From Paludibacteraceae bacterium (GTDB lineage Bacteria > Bacteroidota > Bacteroidia > Bacteroidales > Paludibacteraceae), in assembly GCA_017394705.1 (NCBI GenBank), contig JAFPXH010000005.1, positions 124,001-188,000 of the forward strand: a DNA stretch of 64,000 nt. Direction: 5' to 3'. The translations under genes and the position numbers were made by a program. Positions 43,237 through 53,167 of this stretch are shown here, in pieces. The stretch's first letter is position 1. Every line of letters begins with the position of its first letter. Under the pieces are notes generated by a model, which saw nothing but the letters and a program-made list of their open reading frames with translations, made no database searches and was not told the DNA's origin.

Positions 43237-44493
43237 CTAATTATCTTCGTCTACTTTATGCGGTCGCATGAACCCGGCAGGTTGCTCATCGTGCGACTCA
43301 TCCTGCACGGCGAAATGAATCTGATTTCGTCCGAAACGCTGATTGATGTCATCTATTGCTTTCATAAGCCGCTGTTTGCGCGCTTTCTCTTGCACTTGTC
43401 CGGTTGCGAACAAATCCAGTTGTACTCCCTCGGAATGCTGTAACTGGCCTAATATAACACCGGCCTGCTTGTATTGGTAATATTCGCGGAAAAGGCTATC
43501 CAGAAGTTGCCGCACGGCTTCGTTGATGGTTATGGAATCATCTGTGGCTGTACTCAGTTTAATCGTCTTATCGTTGCTGTATTGCGGCAAGTCTGTACGA
43601 TGGCGGTTGGTGGCAAGAAAGACCGTCACGGTTTGACAGAGAGAGTTTTGCTCTCGCAGTCGGCGCGTAGCGGCTGAAGCATAACTGCTAAGTTCCCGTA
43701 ATAGCACACTCTTACTTCCGGTCATGTGCGCAAATGTGCGACTATACATGATGGATTTCTGCCGCTCATGGCTTGTGAGTGTAATAGCCGGAGTTCCATT
43801 TAGCTCTTTCCATGTACGTAACCCCGTTACGCCGAAGAGGCGGTTTACCCACGTTTCCGGACGCTGCGCGTAGTCAAGAGCTGTCTTTACACCGCTCTCT
43901 TCAATTTTCCTGATACTTCGCCTTCCGATGCCCCATACTTCTTTAACGGGAACCTTATTTAGCGCCGCTTCGCGCTTATCAGCAGGCATGATACAGACAC
44001 CTTGGTATGCCGGGTAATGCTTAGCAAACCATGTGGCGGTCTTGGCGAGTGTGTAACTCATGCCTGCACCACAACTAACTGGAATACCTGTTTCGCGAAG
44101 AATAAGATCTTTGAGTGTCTTGAGATAATCGCGGAGTAGAGTGGGGTCGTCTTCCGGCATTGTACCAAAGAATTCATCCACACTGTATTGCACAAAATCC
44201 AACACCATCTCCGTCTTTTGCACCTCTTCCATGATATGTCGTGACACTTCATGATAGAAATGATGGTGCACATCAATAACCGTAACATGGTGTTTCTCAA
44301 TGATTTTCGTTACTTGAAAAAGCGGATTCCCGCGCTTTAATCCTATGGCTTTAGCTTCCGGATTAAGCGCAAGAATAATACCGCCGTTGTTGTCGTTATT
44401 GTTGGCAACGACAACCGGTGTCCCTTTCAGGTCCGGTCGTGAGACTAACTCGCAGCTCACGAAGAAATTATTGCAATCCAGATGGATAAACAT
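43237..44493 (-). CDS. Y-family DNA polymerase (UmuC-like)
   Basis: Lesion-bypass polymerase, 418 aa. Catalytic metal site residues in FIHLDCNNFFVSCE (D6) and YSVDEFFGTMP, then helix-hairpin-helix (NKVPVKEVWGIGRRSIRKIEE) and the little finger domain, with a UmuC C-terminal extension. No UmuD protease partner is adjacent. It follows the pyruvate phosphate dikinase gene after a hairpin. Confidence 0.92.
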   Translation of the reverse strand: MFIHLDCNNFFVSCELVSRPDLKGTPVVVANNNDNNGGIILALNPEAKAIGLKRGNPLFQVTKIIEKHHVTVIDVHHHFYHEVSRHIMEEVQKTEMVLDFVQYSVDEFFGTMPEDDPTLLRDYLKTLKDLILRETGIPVSCGAGMSYTLAKTATWFAKHYPAYQGVCIMPADKREAALNKVPVKEVWGIGRRSIRKIEESGVKTALDYAQRPETWVNRLFGVTGLRTWKELNGTPAITLTSHERQKSIMYSRTFAHMTGSKSVLLRELSSYASAATRRLREQNSLCQTVTVFLATNRHRTDLPQYSNDKTIKLSTATDDSITINEAVRQLLDSLFREYYQYKQAGVILGQLQHSEGVQLDLFATGQVQEKARKQRLMKAIDDINQRFGRNQIHFAVQDESHDEQPAGFMRPHKVDEDN

Positions 44494-44498
44494 AATAG

Positions 44499-44525
44499 AA
44501 CCGGCGCCCCAAACGAGCGCCGGTT
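44499..44525 (-). terminator. hairpin after pyruvate phosphate dikinase gene
   Basis: Perfect 9-bp stem AACCGGCGC / GCGCCGGTT between ppdK stop and the polymerase start. The downstream T run on the minus strand is weak, so termination may be partial. Confidence 0.6.
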
Positions 44526-44538
44526 TACTACATCATGA

Positions 44539-47268
44539 TTATGCTTCGTCTTCTACGGCTGCTTGTGCAGCGGCGAGACGTGCGATAGGAACGCGGAATG
44601 GCGAGCAAGAAGCATAGTTCATGCCCACGCGTGCGCAGAACTTAACAGAACTCGGTTCGCCACCATGCTCACCGCAGATACCTGTACGTAATCCCGGACG
44701 CACGGCACGACCTTTCTCTACCGCCATCTTGATCAGCTGGCCGACACCATTCTGGTCGAGAACCTGGAACGGATCGACTTTGAGGATCTTCTTCTCCAGA
44801 TATGCAGGTAAGAAGGAAGCGATATCGTCACGGCTGTAACCGAAGGTCATCTGCGTGAGGTCGTTGGTACCAAAGCTGAAGTACTGAGCCTCCGTAGCGA
44901 TGCGGTCTGCAGTCAGAGCAGCACGCGGAATCTCAATCATTGTACCAATCTCGAACTCTACTTCTACGCCATATTCAGCGAACACTTCTTTTGCTACAGT
45001 CTGGATGATTTCCTTCTGCTGCTTGAGCTCATAGAGGATACCGATAAGCGGAACCATGATTTCCGGCATCGGGTTCTTGCCCTCTTTCTTCAATTCACAA
45101 GCCGCACCGAGGATAGCACGAGTCTGCATAGCTGTAATCTCCGGGAAAGTAATACCCAGACGGCAACCACGGTGACCGAGCATCGGGTTGTTCTCTGCCA
45201 ACTGAGCTACACGGGTCTGGATCTCCTCAACGGAAACGCCCATCTCTTTCGCCATCTGCTCTTGTCCCTTCAGATCATGCGGAACGAACTCGTGCAAAGG
45301 CGGGTCGAGCAGACGGATGTTCACAGGCAGGCCGTCCATCGCCTCGAGGATACCCTTGAAGTCTGCCTTCTGATAGGGGAGGAGTTTAGCCAGTGCTTTC
45401 TCGCGGCCCTCGCTGTCCTTGGCGAGAATCATCTCACGCATAGCGATGATCTTCTGGTCGTCGAAGAACATATGCTCTGTACGGGTCAAACCGATACCCT
45501 TTGCGCCAAATTGGCGTGCTACGCGTGCATCGTGCGGGGTGTCGGCATTGGTACGAACCTGCAGTTTGGTATATTTGTCGCAGAGGTCCATGAGCGCCTT
45601 GAAATCGCCACTGAGTTCAGCAGCCTTAGTCGGGATCTCACCTGCATAAACCTGTCCTGTGGAACCATTGAGCGAGAGATAATCGCCCTCTTTGTAGGTC
45701 ACACCTTCAATCTTAACGGTCTTGGCTTTGTAGTCCACCTGTATGGCACCTGCGCCGGAAACGCAGCATTTACCCATACCGCGGGCAACCACAGCAGCGT
45801 GCGATGTCATACCACCGCGTGCGGTGAGGATACCTTCTGCTGCAGACATTCCTGCGAGGTCTTCCGGAGAAGTCTCAATACGAACCATGATTACCTTATG
45901 ACCGTTAGCATGCCATTCCTGTGCGTCATCTGCGTGGAACACAATCTGTCCGCAAGCAGCACCCGGTGATGCGGGCAGACCCTGAGTAATCACTTTGGCC
46001 TTCTTCAAAGCATCTTTATCGAAAACAGGGTGGAGCAGTTCATCCAATTTCTGCGGCTCGCAGCGCATAATCGCTTCTTTTTCGGAGATTACTCCCTCGC
46101 GGCAGAGGTCCATGGCAATCTTCACCATGGCCGTACCGGTACGCTTACCATTACGGGTCTGAAGGAACCAGAGCTTGCCTTCCTGAACGGTGAACTCCAT
46201 ATCCTGCATGTCACGGTAGTGGTCCTCCAGTTTCTGTTGGATCTCGTTGAGTTCCGCATAGAGCTTCGGCATCGCCTCTTCCATAGACGGATATTTGGAT
46301 GCACGCTCTTGCTCGCTGATACCTTGTAGTTTAGCCCAACGACGGCTGCCCTCGAGAGTGATTTGCTGCGGAGTACGGATACCTGCAACAACATCCTCAC
46401 CTTGTGCATTCACCAGGTACTCACCGTTGAAGAGGTTTTCTCCAGTAGCCGCATCACGGCTGAAGCAAACACCGGTAGCAGAAGTCTCACCCATGTTACC
46501 GAATACCATCGCCATAACGGAAACAGCGGTTCCCCACTCATCAGGAATACCTTCCATCTTACGATAAAGGATAGCACGCTCATTCATCCAACTGCGGAAT
46601 ACGGCGCAAATAGCGCCCCAGAGTTGCTCAATAGGATCGTCCGGGAAGTCCTTGCCAGTCTGCTCTTTGATTGCAGTTTTGAAGCGAGCTACCAGCAGTT
46701 TGAGTTCCTCTACGTTCAAATCCTTATCCAATTTGATGCCACGAATCTCTTTCACCTCGTCGATGATGGCCTCAAACGGGTCGATATCTGTTTTGTTCAC
46801 TGGTTTCATGCCCAGCACGACGTCACCGTACATTTGTACAAAACGACGATAGGAGTCATAAACGAAATGGGGGTTGTTTGTTTTTGCAACCATACCTTCA
46901 GCCACAGTGTCGTTCAGACCGAGGTTAAGGATGGTATCCATCATACCCGGCATGGAAGCGCGTGCACCCGAGCGTACAGAAACGAGCAGCGGGTTCTTCG
47001 GATCACCGAACTTGCAGTTCATGAGTTCCTCCACGTGCTTAACAGCAGCCTCTACTTCAGCGGTTAATTCCTCAACGATTTTCTCCTGACCAACCTGATA
47101 GTACTCGTTACAAACCTCGGTTGTGATGGTGAATCCGGGAGGAACCGGAACGCCTACTAAGTTCATCTCTGCGCAGTTAGCGCCCTTGCCGCCGAGCAGC
47201 TCACGCATTTGCGCATTACCTTCGGCCTTACCGTTACCAAAGGTGTAAACTCTTTTTTTCTTTTCCAT
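44539..47268 (-). CDS. ppdK: pyruvate, phosphate dikinase
   Basis: Interconverts pyruvate + ATP + Pi and PEP + AMP + PPi, a key energy-saving enzyme of anaerobes. 909 aa with all three domains: ATP-grasp (GGKGANCAEM; TDIDPFEAIIDEV), phosphohistidine swivelling domain with GGMTSHAAVVARGMG and the PEP/pyruvate barrel (DLTQMTFGYSRDD; CGEHGGEPSSVKFC). A valS gene lies upstream in the same direction, 48 bases away. Confidence 0.96.
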   Translation of the reverse strand: MEKKKRVYTFGNGKAEGNAQMRELLGGKGANCAEMNLVGVPVPPGFTITTEVCNEYYQVGQEKIVEELTAEVEAAVKHVEELMNCKFGDPKNPLLVSVRSGARASMPGMMDTILNLGLNDTVAEGMVAKTNNPHFVYDSYRRFVQMYGDVVLGMKPVNKTDIDPFEAIIDEVKEIRGIKLDKDLNVEELKLLVARFKTAIKEQTGKDFPDDPIEQLWGAICAVFRSWMNERAILYRKMEGIPDEWGTAVSVMAMVFGNMGETSATGVCFSRDAATGENLFNGEYLVNAQGEDVVAGIRTPQQITLEGSRRWAKLQGISEQERASKYPSMEEAMPKLYAELNEIQQKLEDHYRDMQDMEFTVQEGKLWFLQTRNGKRTGTAMVKIAMDLCREGVISEKEAIMRCEPQKLDELLHPVFDKDALKKAKVITQGLPASPGAACGQIVFHADDAQEWHANGHKVIMVRIETSPEDLAGMSAAEGILTARGGMTSHAAVVARGMGKCCVSGAGAIQVDYKAKTVKIEGVTYKEGDYLSLNGSTGQVYAGEIPTKAAELSGDFKALMDLCDKYTKLQVRTNADTPHDARVARQFGAKGIGLTRTEHMFFDDQKIIAMREMILAKDSEGREKALAKLLPYQKADFKGILEAMDGLPVNIRLLDPPLHEFVPHDLKGQEQMAKEMGVSVEEIQTRVAQLAENNPMLGHRGCRLGITFPEITAMQTRAILGAACELKKEGKNPMPEIMVPLIGILYELKQQKEIIQTVAKEVFAEYGVEVEFEIGTMIEIPRAALTADRIATEAQYFSFGTNDLTQMTFGYSRDDIASFLPAYLEKKILKVDPFQVLDQNGVGQLIKMAVEKGRAVRPGLRTGICGEHGGEPSSVKFCARVGMNYASCSPFRVPIARLAAAQAAVEDEA

Positions 47269-47315
47269 TGTTTTTGTTTGTGATAGTTGAATGAAATTAA
47301 TTATATGATGTATTA

Positions 47316-50024
47316 TTATTTCGTATTTAGAGCGCGAATAGCTTCTTCGATAGACGCGATACGTGCTTCGGCGTCAGATTTCTTCTTTTGCTCAAGCGCA
47401 ACTATTTCCGGTTTGGCGTTCTGTACAAAGCGCTCGTTGGAGAGTTTTGCCATGACACCGCGGAGGAAGCCCTGTTGGTGTGCAAGGTCTGCTTCGAGTT
47501 TTTTGAGCTCTTCCTCAACGTTGATGAACTGATCCATCGGGATAGCGAACTCGTCTGTACCTACGATGAATTTCGCGCAGTTACCCCTTCCGTCCGGGGT
47601 TTCCCCGCTTAACGGGGACACCGTTACATTTGCGAGTTTTTCAACAATGCCGTTTAACTCGACCGGAGAGATGAGCGTCAGACGCTCTTTCTGCGGGATG
47701 TTCTTCGATGCGCGGATAGCACGAACTTCCGTGATAACCTGCTTGAGATAAGCAGTAAAGTCTAGGATTAGTGCGTGTTGCTTTCGTATTGCCTCCGTAT
47801 CTGCTCCGTTTCGATTCTCTCTCGATTGTGTATCGTTAGTCTGATTTGCTACCATAATAGACTCGCCTTCTTTGCGTTCATAGAGGTTCTGCCAGAGTTC
47901 CTCGGTGATGAACGGCATGAAGGGGTGGAGGAGTACAAGCAGGCGTTCGAAGAAAGCGAGGGTGGCTTCGTACGTAGCGCGGTCGATGGGCTGCTGGTAA
48001 GCGGGTTTGATCATCTCGAGATACCAGCCGCTGAACTCGTCGCAGTAGAGTTTGTAGATCTCCATGAGCGCCTCGGAGAGACGGTATTTGGAAAAGAGGT
48101 CGGCTATTTCTTCGGATGTCTCGCCAAGCTTGGCTTCGAACCATTCAATCGCGTATTTGCTGGTTTCGGGTTGCGTGATGTCTGCAATTTCAAGACCTTT
48201 GACCATACGGAAACAGTTCCAGATCTTGTTGCAGAAGTTACGTCCTTGCTCACAGAGGGCATCATCATACAGGATGTCGTTTCCGGCAGGCGCAGAAAGG
48301 AGAATACCCATACGTACGCCATCGGCTCCGAAACGCTCAATGAGGTCTAACGGATCGGGACTGTTACCAAGGGATTTGGACATCTTACGGCCCAGTTTAT
48401 CGCGCACGATACCTGTGAAATAGACGTGTTTGAACGGCATTTTGCCTTGGTATTCATAGCCCGCCATGATCATACGTGCTACCCAGAAGAAGATGATGTC
48501 CGGTCCTGTTACGAGGTCTGCGGTTGGGTAGTAGTAATTGATCTCTTTGTTGTCCGGGTGCTCAATGCCATCAAATAAAGAGATGGGCCATAACCATGAG
48601 CTGAACCAAGTATCCAAAGCACCTTCGTCTTGCACCCATTTTGTTATTTTCTCATTTTCACATTTTCCTATTTGCTCATTGGGGTCTCCTTCACAGACGA
48701 GGATCTTATCGTCCGGGTAGTTTTCCAAGCCTGTTTCTGCGAGAAGTTCAGCATCATACCAAGCCGGAATGCGATGTCCCCACCAGAGTTGGCGAGAGAT
48801 ACACCAGTCTTTGATGTTCTCAAGCCAGTTGCGGTATGTGTTTTTGTATTTGGCGGGGTAGAAAACGATGTCGTCGTTCATTACCGGCGGGAGTGCGATG
48901 TCAGCGAAATGCTGCATCTTCACGAACCACTGTAGAGACAAACGCGGCTCAATAGGCACGTTCGTACGCTCGGAGTAACCGACTTTGTTGTCGTAGTCCT
49001 CAATTTTCTCTACGAGGTTGAGCGCTTTGAGGTCTTCGATGATAGCTTTACGGCAATCGAAACGGTCCATGCCGTGGTACTTGCGTACGTTGGCCTGGAG
49101 TTCCGGCTCGATGATATCCATGTTCAGATGTGCATCAGGCGTGAAGATATCGATGGTTTTGAGGTTATATTTCTGACCAAGCATGTAGTCGTTCACATCG
49201 TGTGCCGGGGTTACTTTGAGACAACCGGTACCGAAACCGATCTCTACGTAACGGTCCTCGATAATCGGGATCACACGACCGACACCCGGTACAATGACGT
49301 GCTTGCCTTTCAACCATTGGTTTTTCTCCTCCTTGGGGTTGATACAGACCGCTATATCGCCGAAGATGGTCTCCGGACGGGTGGTTGCCACGATGGCATA
49401 TTTGCCCGGTTCCTCGGCTACTTCGTAGCGCAGGTAGTAGAACTTATTATGCTCGTCGTGGTAGATTACCTCCTCATCGGAAAGGGCTGTCTGGCGCTCC
49501 GGGTCCCAGTTGACCATGCGCAGACCGCGGTAGATGAGGCCTTTGTTGTAAAGGTCACAGAACACTTTGATAACAGCTTTAGAGCGCGTCTCATCCATTG
49601 TAAAGGAAGTACGGTCCCAGTCGCATGAGCAGCCCAGTTTGCGAAGCTGCTTCAAGATGATTCCTCCGTGCTCGTCGGTCCAGTCCCATGCATGTTTGAG
49701 GAATTGCTCACGAGTGAGGTCAGACTTGTTGATACCTTGCTCTTTGAGGCGTTTGATGACCTTGGCCTCTGTAGCGATGGAAGCATGGTCGGTTCCAGGC
49801 ACCCAGCAGGCGTTCTTGCCCTCGAGGCGCGCACGACGAACGAGGATGTCTTGTATTGTCTCGTTCAGCACATGGCCCATGTGCAATACGCCAGTTACGT
49901 TAGGCGGCGGAATAACAATCGTGTAGGGTTCACGACCATCCGGCTCGCTATGAAAAAGCCCTTTATCCAACCAATATTGATACCAGCGGGCTTCTATGTC
50001 AGTAGGGTTGTATTTAGAATCCAT
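47316..50024 (-). CDS. valS: valyl-tRNA synthetase
   Basis: Charges tRNA-Val (902 aa from ATG 50,024). HIGH-type [22 protein letters not shown], editing domain and C-terminal coiled coil ([16 protein letters not shown]...). ATG 50,024 is chosen because the promoter at 50,051-50,081 lies upstream of it and downstream of the longer frame start. Odd: residues about 445-463 ([15 protein letters not shown]) and about 798-814 ([13 protein letters not shown]) are encoded by short repeats and are not expected in this enzyme. Both are in frame. Confidence 0.94.
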   Translation of the reverse strand: MDSKYNPTDIEARWYQYWLDKGLFHSEPDGREPYTIVIPPPNVTGVLHMGHVLNETIQDILVRRARLEGKNACWVPGTDHASIATEAKVIKRLKEQGINKSDLTREQFLKHAWDWTDEHGGIILKQLRKLGCSCDWDRTSFTMDETRSKAVIKVFCDLYNKGLIYRGLRMVNWDPERQTALSDEEVIYHDEHNKFYYLRYEVAEEPGKYAIVATTRPETIFGDIAVCINPKEEKNQWLKGKHVIVPGVGRVIPIIEDRYVEIGFGTGCLKVTPAHDVNDYMLGQKYNLKTIDIFTPDAHLNMDIIEPELQANVRKYHGMDRFDCRKAIIEDLKALNLVEKIEDYDNKVGYSERTNVPIEPRLSLQWFVKMQHFADIALPPVMNDDIVFYPAKYKNTYRNWLENIKDWCISRQLWWGHRIPAWYDAELLAETGLENYPDDKILVCEGDPNEQIGKCENEKITKWVQDEGALDTWFSSWLWPISLFDGIEHPDNKEINYYYPTADLVTGPDIIFFWVARMIMAGYEYQGKMPFKHVYFTGIVRDKLGRKMSKSLGNSPDPLDLIERFGADGVRMGILLSAPAGNDILYDDALCEQGRNFCNKIWNCFRMVKGLEIADITQPETSKYAIEWFEAKLGETSEEIADLFSKYRLSEALMEIYKLYCDEFSGWYLEMIKPAYQQPIDRATYEATLAFFERLLVLLHPFMPFITEELWQNLYERKEGESIMVANQTNDTQSRENRNGADTEAIRKQHALILDFTAYLKQVITEVRAIRASKNIPQKERLTLISPVELNGIVEKLANVTVSPLSGETPDGRGNCAKFIVGTDEFAIPMDQFINVEEELKKLEADLAHQQGFLRGVMAKLSNERFVQNAKPEIVALEQKKKSDAEARIASIEEAIRALNTK
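47583..47624. repeat. CCCC-hairpin repeat inside valS
   Basis: CCCCTTCCGTCCGGGG with TCCCCGCTTAACGGGGA forms a hairpin-rich unit similar in style to the pepT repeat. It encodes [12 protein letters not shown]. Confidence 0.55.
48637..48690. repeat. short-period AT repeat inside valS
   Basis: Plus-strand text CATTTTGTTATTTTCTCATTTTCACATTTTCC (quoted in parts: CATTTTG, TTATTTTC, TCATTTTC, ACATTTTCC) has a period of 7-8 and matches intergenic CAAATG-type repeats read on the other strand. Confidence 0.55.
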
Positions 50025-50050
50025 ATATATATAAAAACATAAACAGCGTG

Positions 50051-50081
50051 CAAAAGTACAAAAAAAAAATGACATGTGCAA
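50051..50081 (-). promoter_or_regulatory. valS: promoter of valS
   Basis: Minus strand TTG (50,081-50,079), 20-bp spacer, TACTTTTG (50,058-50,051). The leader is about 20 bases. Confidence 0.78.
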
Positions 50082-50191
50082 GCGCACGCGCGTTTTTCTT
50101 TATTTTTTTTCGCGTGCAGATGCATATATGTGCGATTTTGCCAAGTAGAGTTAGCAAAATGTATTTTTTGATATTTTTTGGTTTAGTACAC

Positions 50192-50222
50192 TTGCATAAG
50201 TGATAGAAAAACGCTAATTTTG
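50192..50222 (+). promoter_or_regulatory. promoter of secreted repeat protein
   Basis: TTG (50,192-50,194), 20-bp spacer, TAATTTTG (50,215-50,222). It gives a leader of about 120 bases before ATG 50,347. The rest of the 50,025-50,346 gap is AT-rich without other features. Confidence 0.75.
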
Positions 50223-50346
50223 CGGCGTTTTGTTGCTTTTTGCACAAAAAAGTAGCAAATTGAAACCATATTGAACATCAGTATGTAAAACAAAACATAT
50301 TTTTGTTATCTATTAACTCACATTATTAACTTAAAATTAAAAAGGT

Positions 50347-52674
50347 ATGAAGAAATTTTTCTCATTTCTTTGCGCAACACTGATTGTATTCAGTGCAAGT
50401 GCAGCACCGGTAAAGAAAGCTGAGAGCCTAAAACAAGTAAAGGCTGAACAGATTGTTAAAGCCGGAAAAGTGGATGCTCCTCGTAGCATTAATGCCAGTT
50501 CTTTACGTAAGGCTCGCAAGGCAGAAAGCGACTATGTTGTTATCACGGAGCAGCCTGCAGGTGAGCTGAGAACGTATAGTCGTGGCGGTGGTCACTATTA
50601 CGTGTCAAACCAGCAACTCTATTACGAGAACCAGAGCGGTTCGATAGATATCGTCTTTGGTGATGAGAACAAGGTTTATTTTAAAGACATCATTAGTGGC
50701 TTAGAGTATGGCACATGGGTAGAGGGTACTCTTTCTGCTGATGGAGCATCTGTTACGGTAGCTCTGGACCAGAACTTACGTTATGTTGCAAACTATGACG
50801 CATGCATTGCAATCAAACTGTTGAACTACGTAGCTGGTTCCGGTTTCTCGGTAGACGAGACGGCAACTGAGGTTACATTCCTGTACGATGCTGTTAATGA
50901 CATTTTTGAGCTGCAAGGCACCAGTTTTGGGGGTGTTTCCTTAGCCGGTGTATGGACGGATGACGGAACTATCCAGAACTATGGTGATTATGAGTCTGTT
51001 TATTCTCCTTACGAGGCTCCGCAGTTAGTTGTTCTTCCGGATGGAGCGACGGCAGAAGCGTATGTAATGGATTATTTAAACGCAAGTAGCGAAGCATGCG
51101 CCAAGTTGGTGAATGTGGCGGTTGTAGAAGACAGCGTTTATTTCCAGGGTATGAGTGAAAACATTCCTACGTCTTGGGTTAAAGGTATTAAGGCCGGCGA
51201 CCAGGTAACTTTTGCTGCAAATCAATTTATGGGTGAAGCGGAAGGTTATGAGTCATATGCTTTCTATAGTGGCGAGGCTGTGTTCACTTTCGATTCCGAG
51301 GAAAATAAATATTCAGCGCTCGGCGAAATTTATGGCGTACTAGGTGGTAGATGGTACGACGGTCGTTATACCAATCCTGTGCTGACCAAATCCAAAGAGC
51401 CTGATTTCGATAATCCTATTGAGGTAGCTATCACGGATGTTGCATATAAATACGATTCGGAATACCAAGACGTTATTTATGAGCTGAGCAATGCAACTGC
51501 TGATACCGTAGTAGTATTGGATATTAAGTTGGCAAGCGGTGAAGACATTGAGTTGGGAGTTACTTACACTTTAGCAGATATGTATCCCGAGGCAACCTAT
51601 ACTTATCTTGAAATAGGTGGTTCTAAGAGTGCTCTTCAGTCCATTTCGTTTGTTAAGCAGAATGTCAGCGGGGACTTCTTTAGCGTAGAGGCTACTCTCG
51701 TGGACGCTAAGTCGAATGTATTCCACCTTACCGGTATTTTTGAGGATGTACCTCCAGTTGCATATGAGCCGGTAGTTGTTCCAGCCGGACTGGAAACGGC
51801 TACGTATAAGTTCGTTGGTATTGATACATATTATGATTCAGAAGAAACGAAATATATCCAAGTTGGCTTTGATGAGGATACAGTTTATTTCCAAGGCTTG
51901 AGTTATTATGTCCCGGAGGGTTGGATAAAAGGAACGGTTGCTGCCGATGGCTCGGTTACGCTCGATCCTTGCCTCGTTGGTCTCTTTAGTTACTTTGGAT
52001 ATGAGTTTAATGTTATATTTGGAGGCGGTTCGATGCAGTATGACGCTGCGCTGGATCAATTCACCTGTGCAGAGTTTATAACGGTTGACGAAGAAGGCAA
52101 CAACTTGGATGAATATTCCGACGTCATCATTACTCGCTTTACCGAGGTAGCTGCTACGCCTGCTGATCCGGAGTTTACCAACTTTGTTTTTGCCGATGCA
52201 ACTTATCCGAAGGTTAACTTTACTATCCCATTGGAGGGTACGAATGGAGAAGATTTAAATCCTGATAAACTGAGCTATATCTTCTTCACGGACAAGTCCG
52301 GTACAATAGCGGAATTGGTTCTTGATCCATCTGAGTATACTCAATTGACAGCTCCGATGACTGAGATTCCGTACACTTTCTCGGATGACTATGATATTTA
52401 CGATTATGTTCTCTATCTCAATCAGAGTGAAGAAGAAGTACGTTCTTGGAGCAGACTTGGTCTCCAGTCTATCTACCGTGGAGCAGGTGAGGAGAACAAG
52501 TCCAACGTTGTTTGGTTCGATGTGGCAGCTTACTGGGCAGAGGTTGACGGTCCGGCAGAAGGCATCGAAGAGACGCTTGCAGAGGGTAAGGCAGTGAAGG
52601 TTGTTCGTGACAACCAGATTATTATCCTCAAGGGTGACAAAGCATTCAACGCGGTAGGTAACCGTGTGAAATAA
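50347..52674 (+). CDS. large secreted repeat protein with C-terminal tail
   Basis: 775 residues. Signal peptide (MKKFFSFLCATLIVFSASAA) and at least three related beta domains built around VYFqgls..vP..WvkG, as in KVYFKDIISGLEYGTWVEG, VYFQGMSENIPTSWVKG and VYFQGLSYYVPEGWIKG. The shared tail (KVVRDNQIIILKGDKAFNAVG) closes the chain. Acidic, aromatic-rich surface. Not recognised; perhaps a surface adhesin or polysaccharide-binding protein. It stands alone between its own promoter and a strong terminator. Confidence 0.8.
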   Translation: MKKFFSFLCATLIVFSASAAPVKKAESLKQVKAEQIVKAGKVDAPRSINASSLRKARKAESDYVVITEQPAGELRTYSRGGGHYYVSNQQLYYENQSGSIDIVFGDENKVYFKDIISGLEYGTWVEGTLSADGASVTVALDQNLRYVANYDACIAIKLLNYVAGSGFSVDETATEVTFLYDAVNDIFELQGTSFGGVSLAGVWTDDGTIQNYGDYESVYSPYEAPQLVVLPDGATAEAYVMDYLNASSEACAKLVNVAVVEDSVYFQGMSENIPTSWVKGIKAGDQVTFAANQFMGEAEGYESYAFYSGEAVFTFDSEENKYSALGEIYGVLGGRWYDGRYTNPVLTKSKEPDFDNPIEVAITDVAYKYDSEYQDVIYELSNATADTVVVLDIKLASGEDIELGVTYTLADMYPEATYTYLEIGGSKSALQSISFVKQNVSGDFFSVEATLVDAKSNVFHLTGIFEDVPPVAYEPVVVPAGLETATYKFVGIDTYYDSEETKYIQVGFDEDTVYFQGLSYYVPEGWIKGTVAADGSVTLDPCLVGLFSYFGYEFNVIFGGGSMQYDAALDQFTCAEFITVDEEGNNLDEYSDVIITRFTEVAATPADPEFTNFVFADATYPKVNFTIPLEGTNGEDLNPDKLSYIFFTDKSGTIAELVLDPSEYTQLTAPMTEIPYTFSDDYDIYDYVLYLNQSEEEVRSWSRLGLQSIYRGAGEENKSNVVWFDVAAYWAEVDGPAEGIEETLAEGKAVKVVRDNQIIILKGDKAFNAVGNRVK

Positions 52675-52701
52675 AGGGTAGTGTTATTTCCCTTCATTAG
52701 A

Positions 52702-52733
52702 AGAGGCTGCGCATAAGCGTGGCCTCTTTTTTT
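52702..52733 (+). terminator. intrinsic terminator
   Basis: AGAGGC / GCCTCT stem with an inner TGCGC/GCGTG pairing followed by seven T. It ends the transcript of the large secreted protein. Confidence 0.85.
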
Positions 52734-52739
52734 GTTATA

Positions 52740-53167
52740 TGGTCCTCATATCTTCCTTAGCATAATCACCTACTAATTACATACTAATCGCCTACAATAA
52801 ATTCGGTGGAGTGTGAGCAGGTAAAGTATACCAAGAAGTTTAAGCTCTACTTATTAACAATTTTTTGTTTTGGATAACTTTTTATGTTGATAAAAAATGT
52901 AAAGTATTGAAATTGAGCAATATAACTAAAAGTTTTGGAAAACTTTGTAAAATTTTATCAAAAATAATTGCCAAAAAATTTGCACAATTCAAAAATTTGT
53001 GCTACTTTTGCATCGGAATTTCGGCTCGTACGAAGACCTATGTTGCGGCGAGCCTTGAAAATGCATGGGTTGAGCGAAAAAAGGAGTAATACTTACCGAA
53101 TAGAAGAAAGTAATAATTACCCAAAAAATACAATACGGAAAAAAAGTTATACATACAATACTCTATT
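52740..53167. promoter_or_regulatory. regulatory leader of nrdDG
   Basis: A long gap with no gene. It contains a palindrome AAAGTTTTGGAAAACTTT (52,928-52,945, perfect 8-bp arms), the promoter TTTG (52,979-52,982) with TACTTTTG (53,003-53,010), and the inverted repeat GCACAA / TTGTGC (52,982-53,002) lying between the two promoter elements. Both palindromes are well placed to bind repressors such as a ribonucleotide-reductase or oxygen/redox regulator. The regulator is unknown. Confidence 0.7.
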
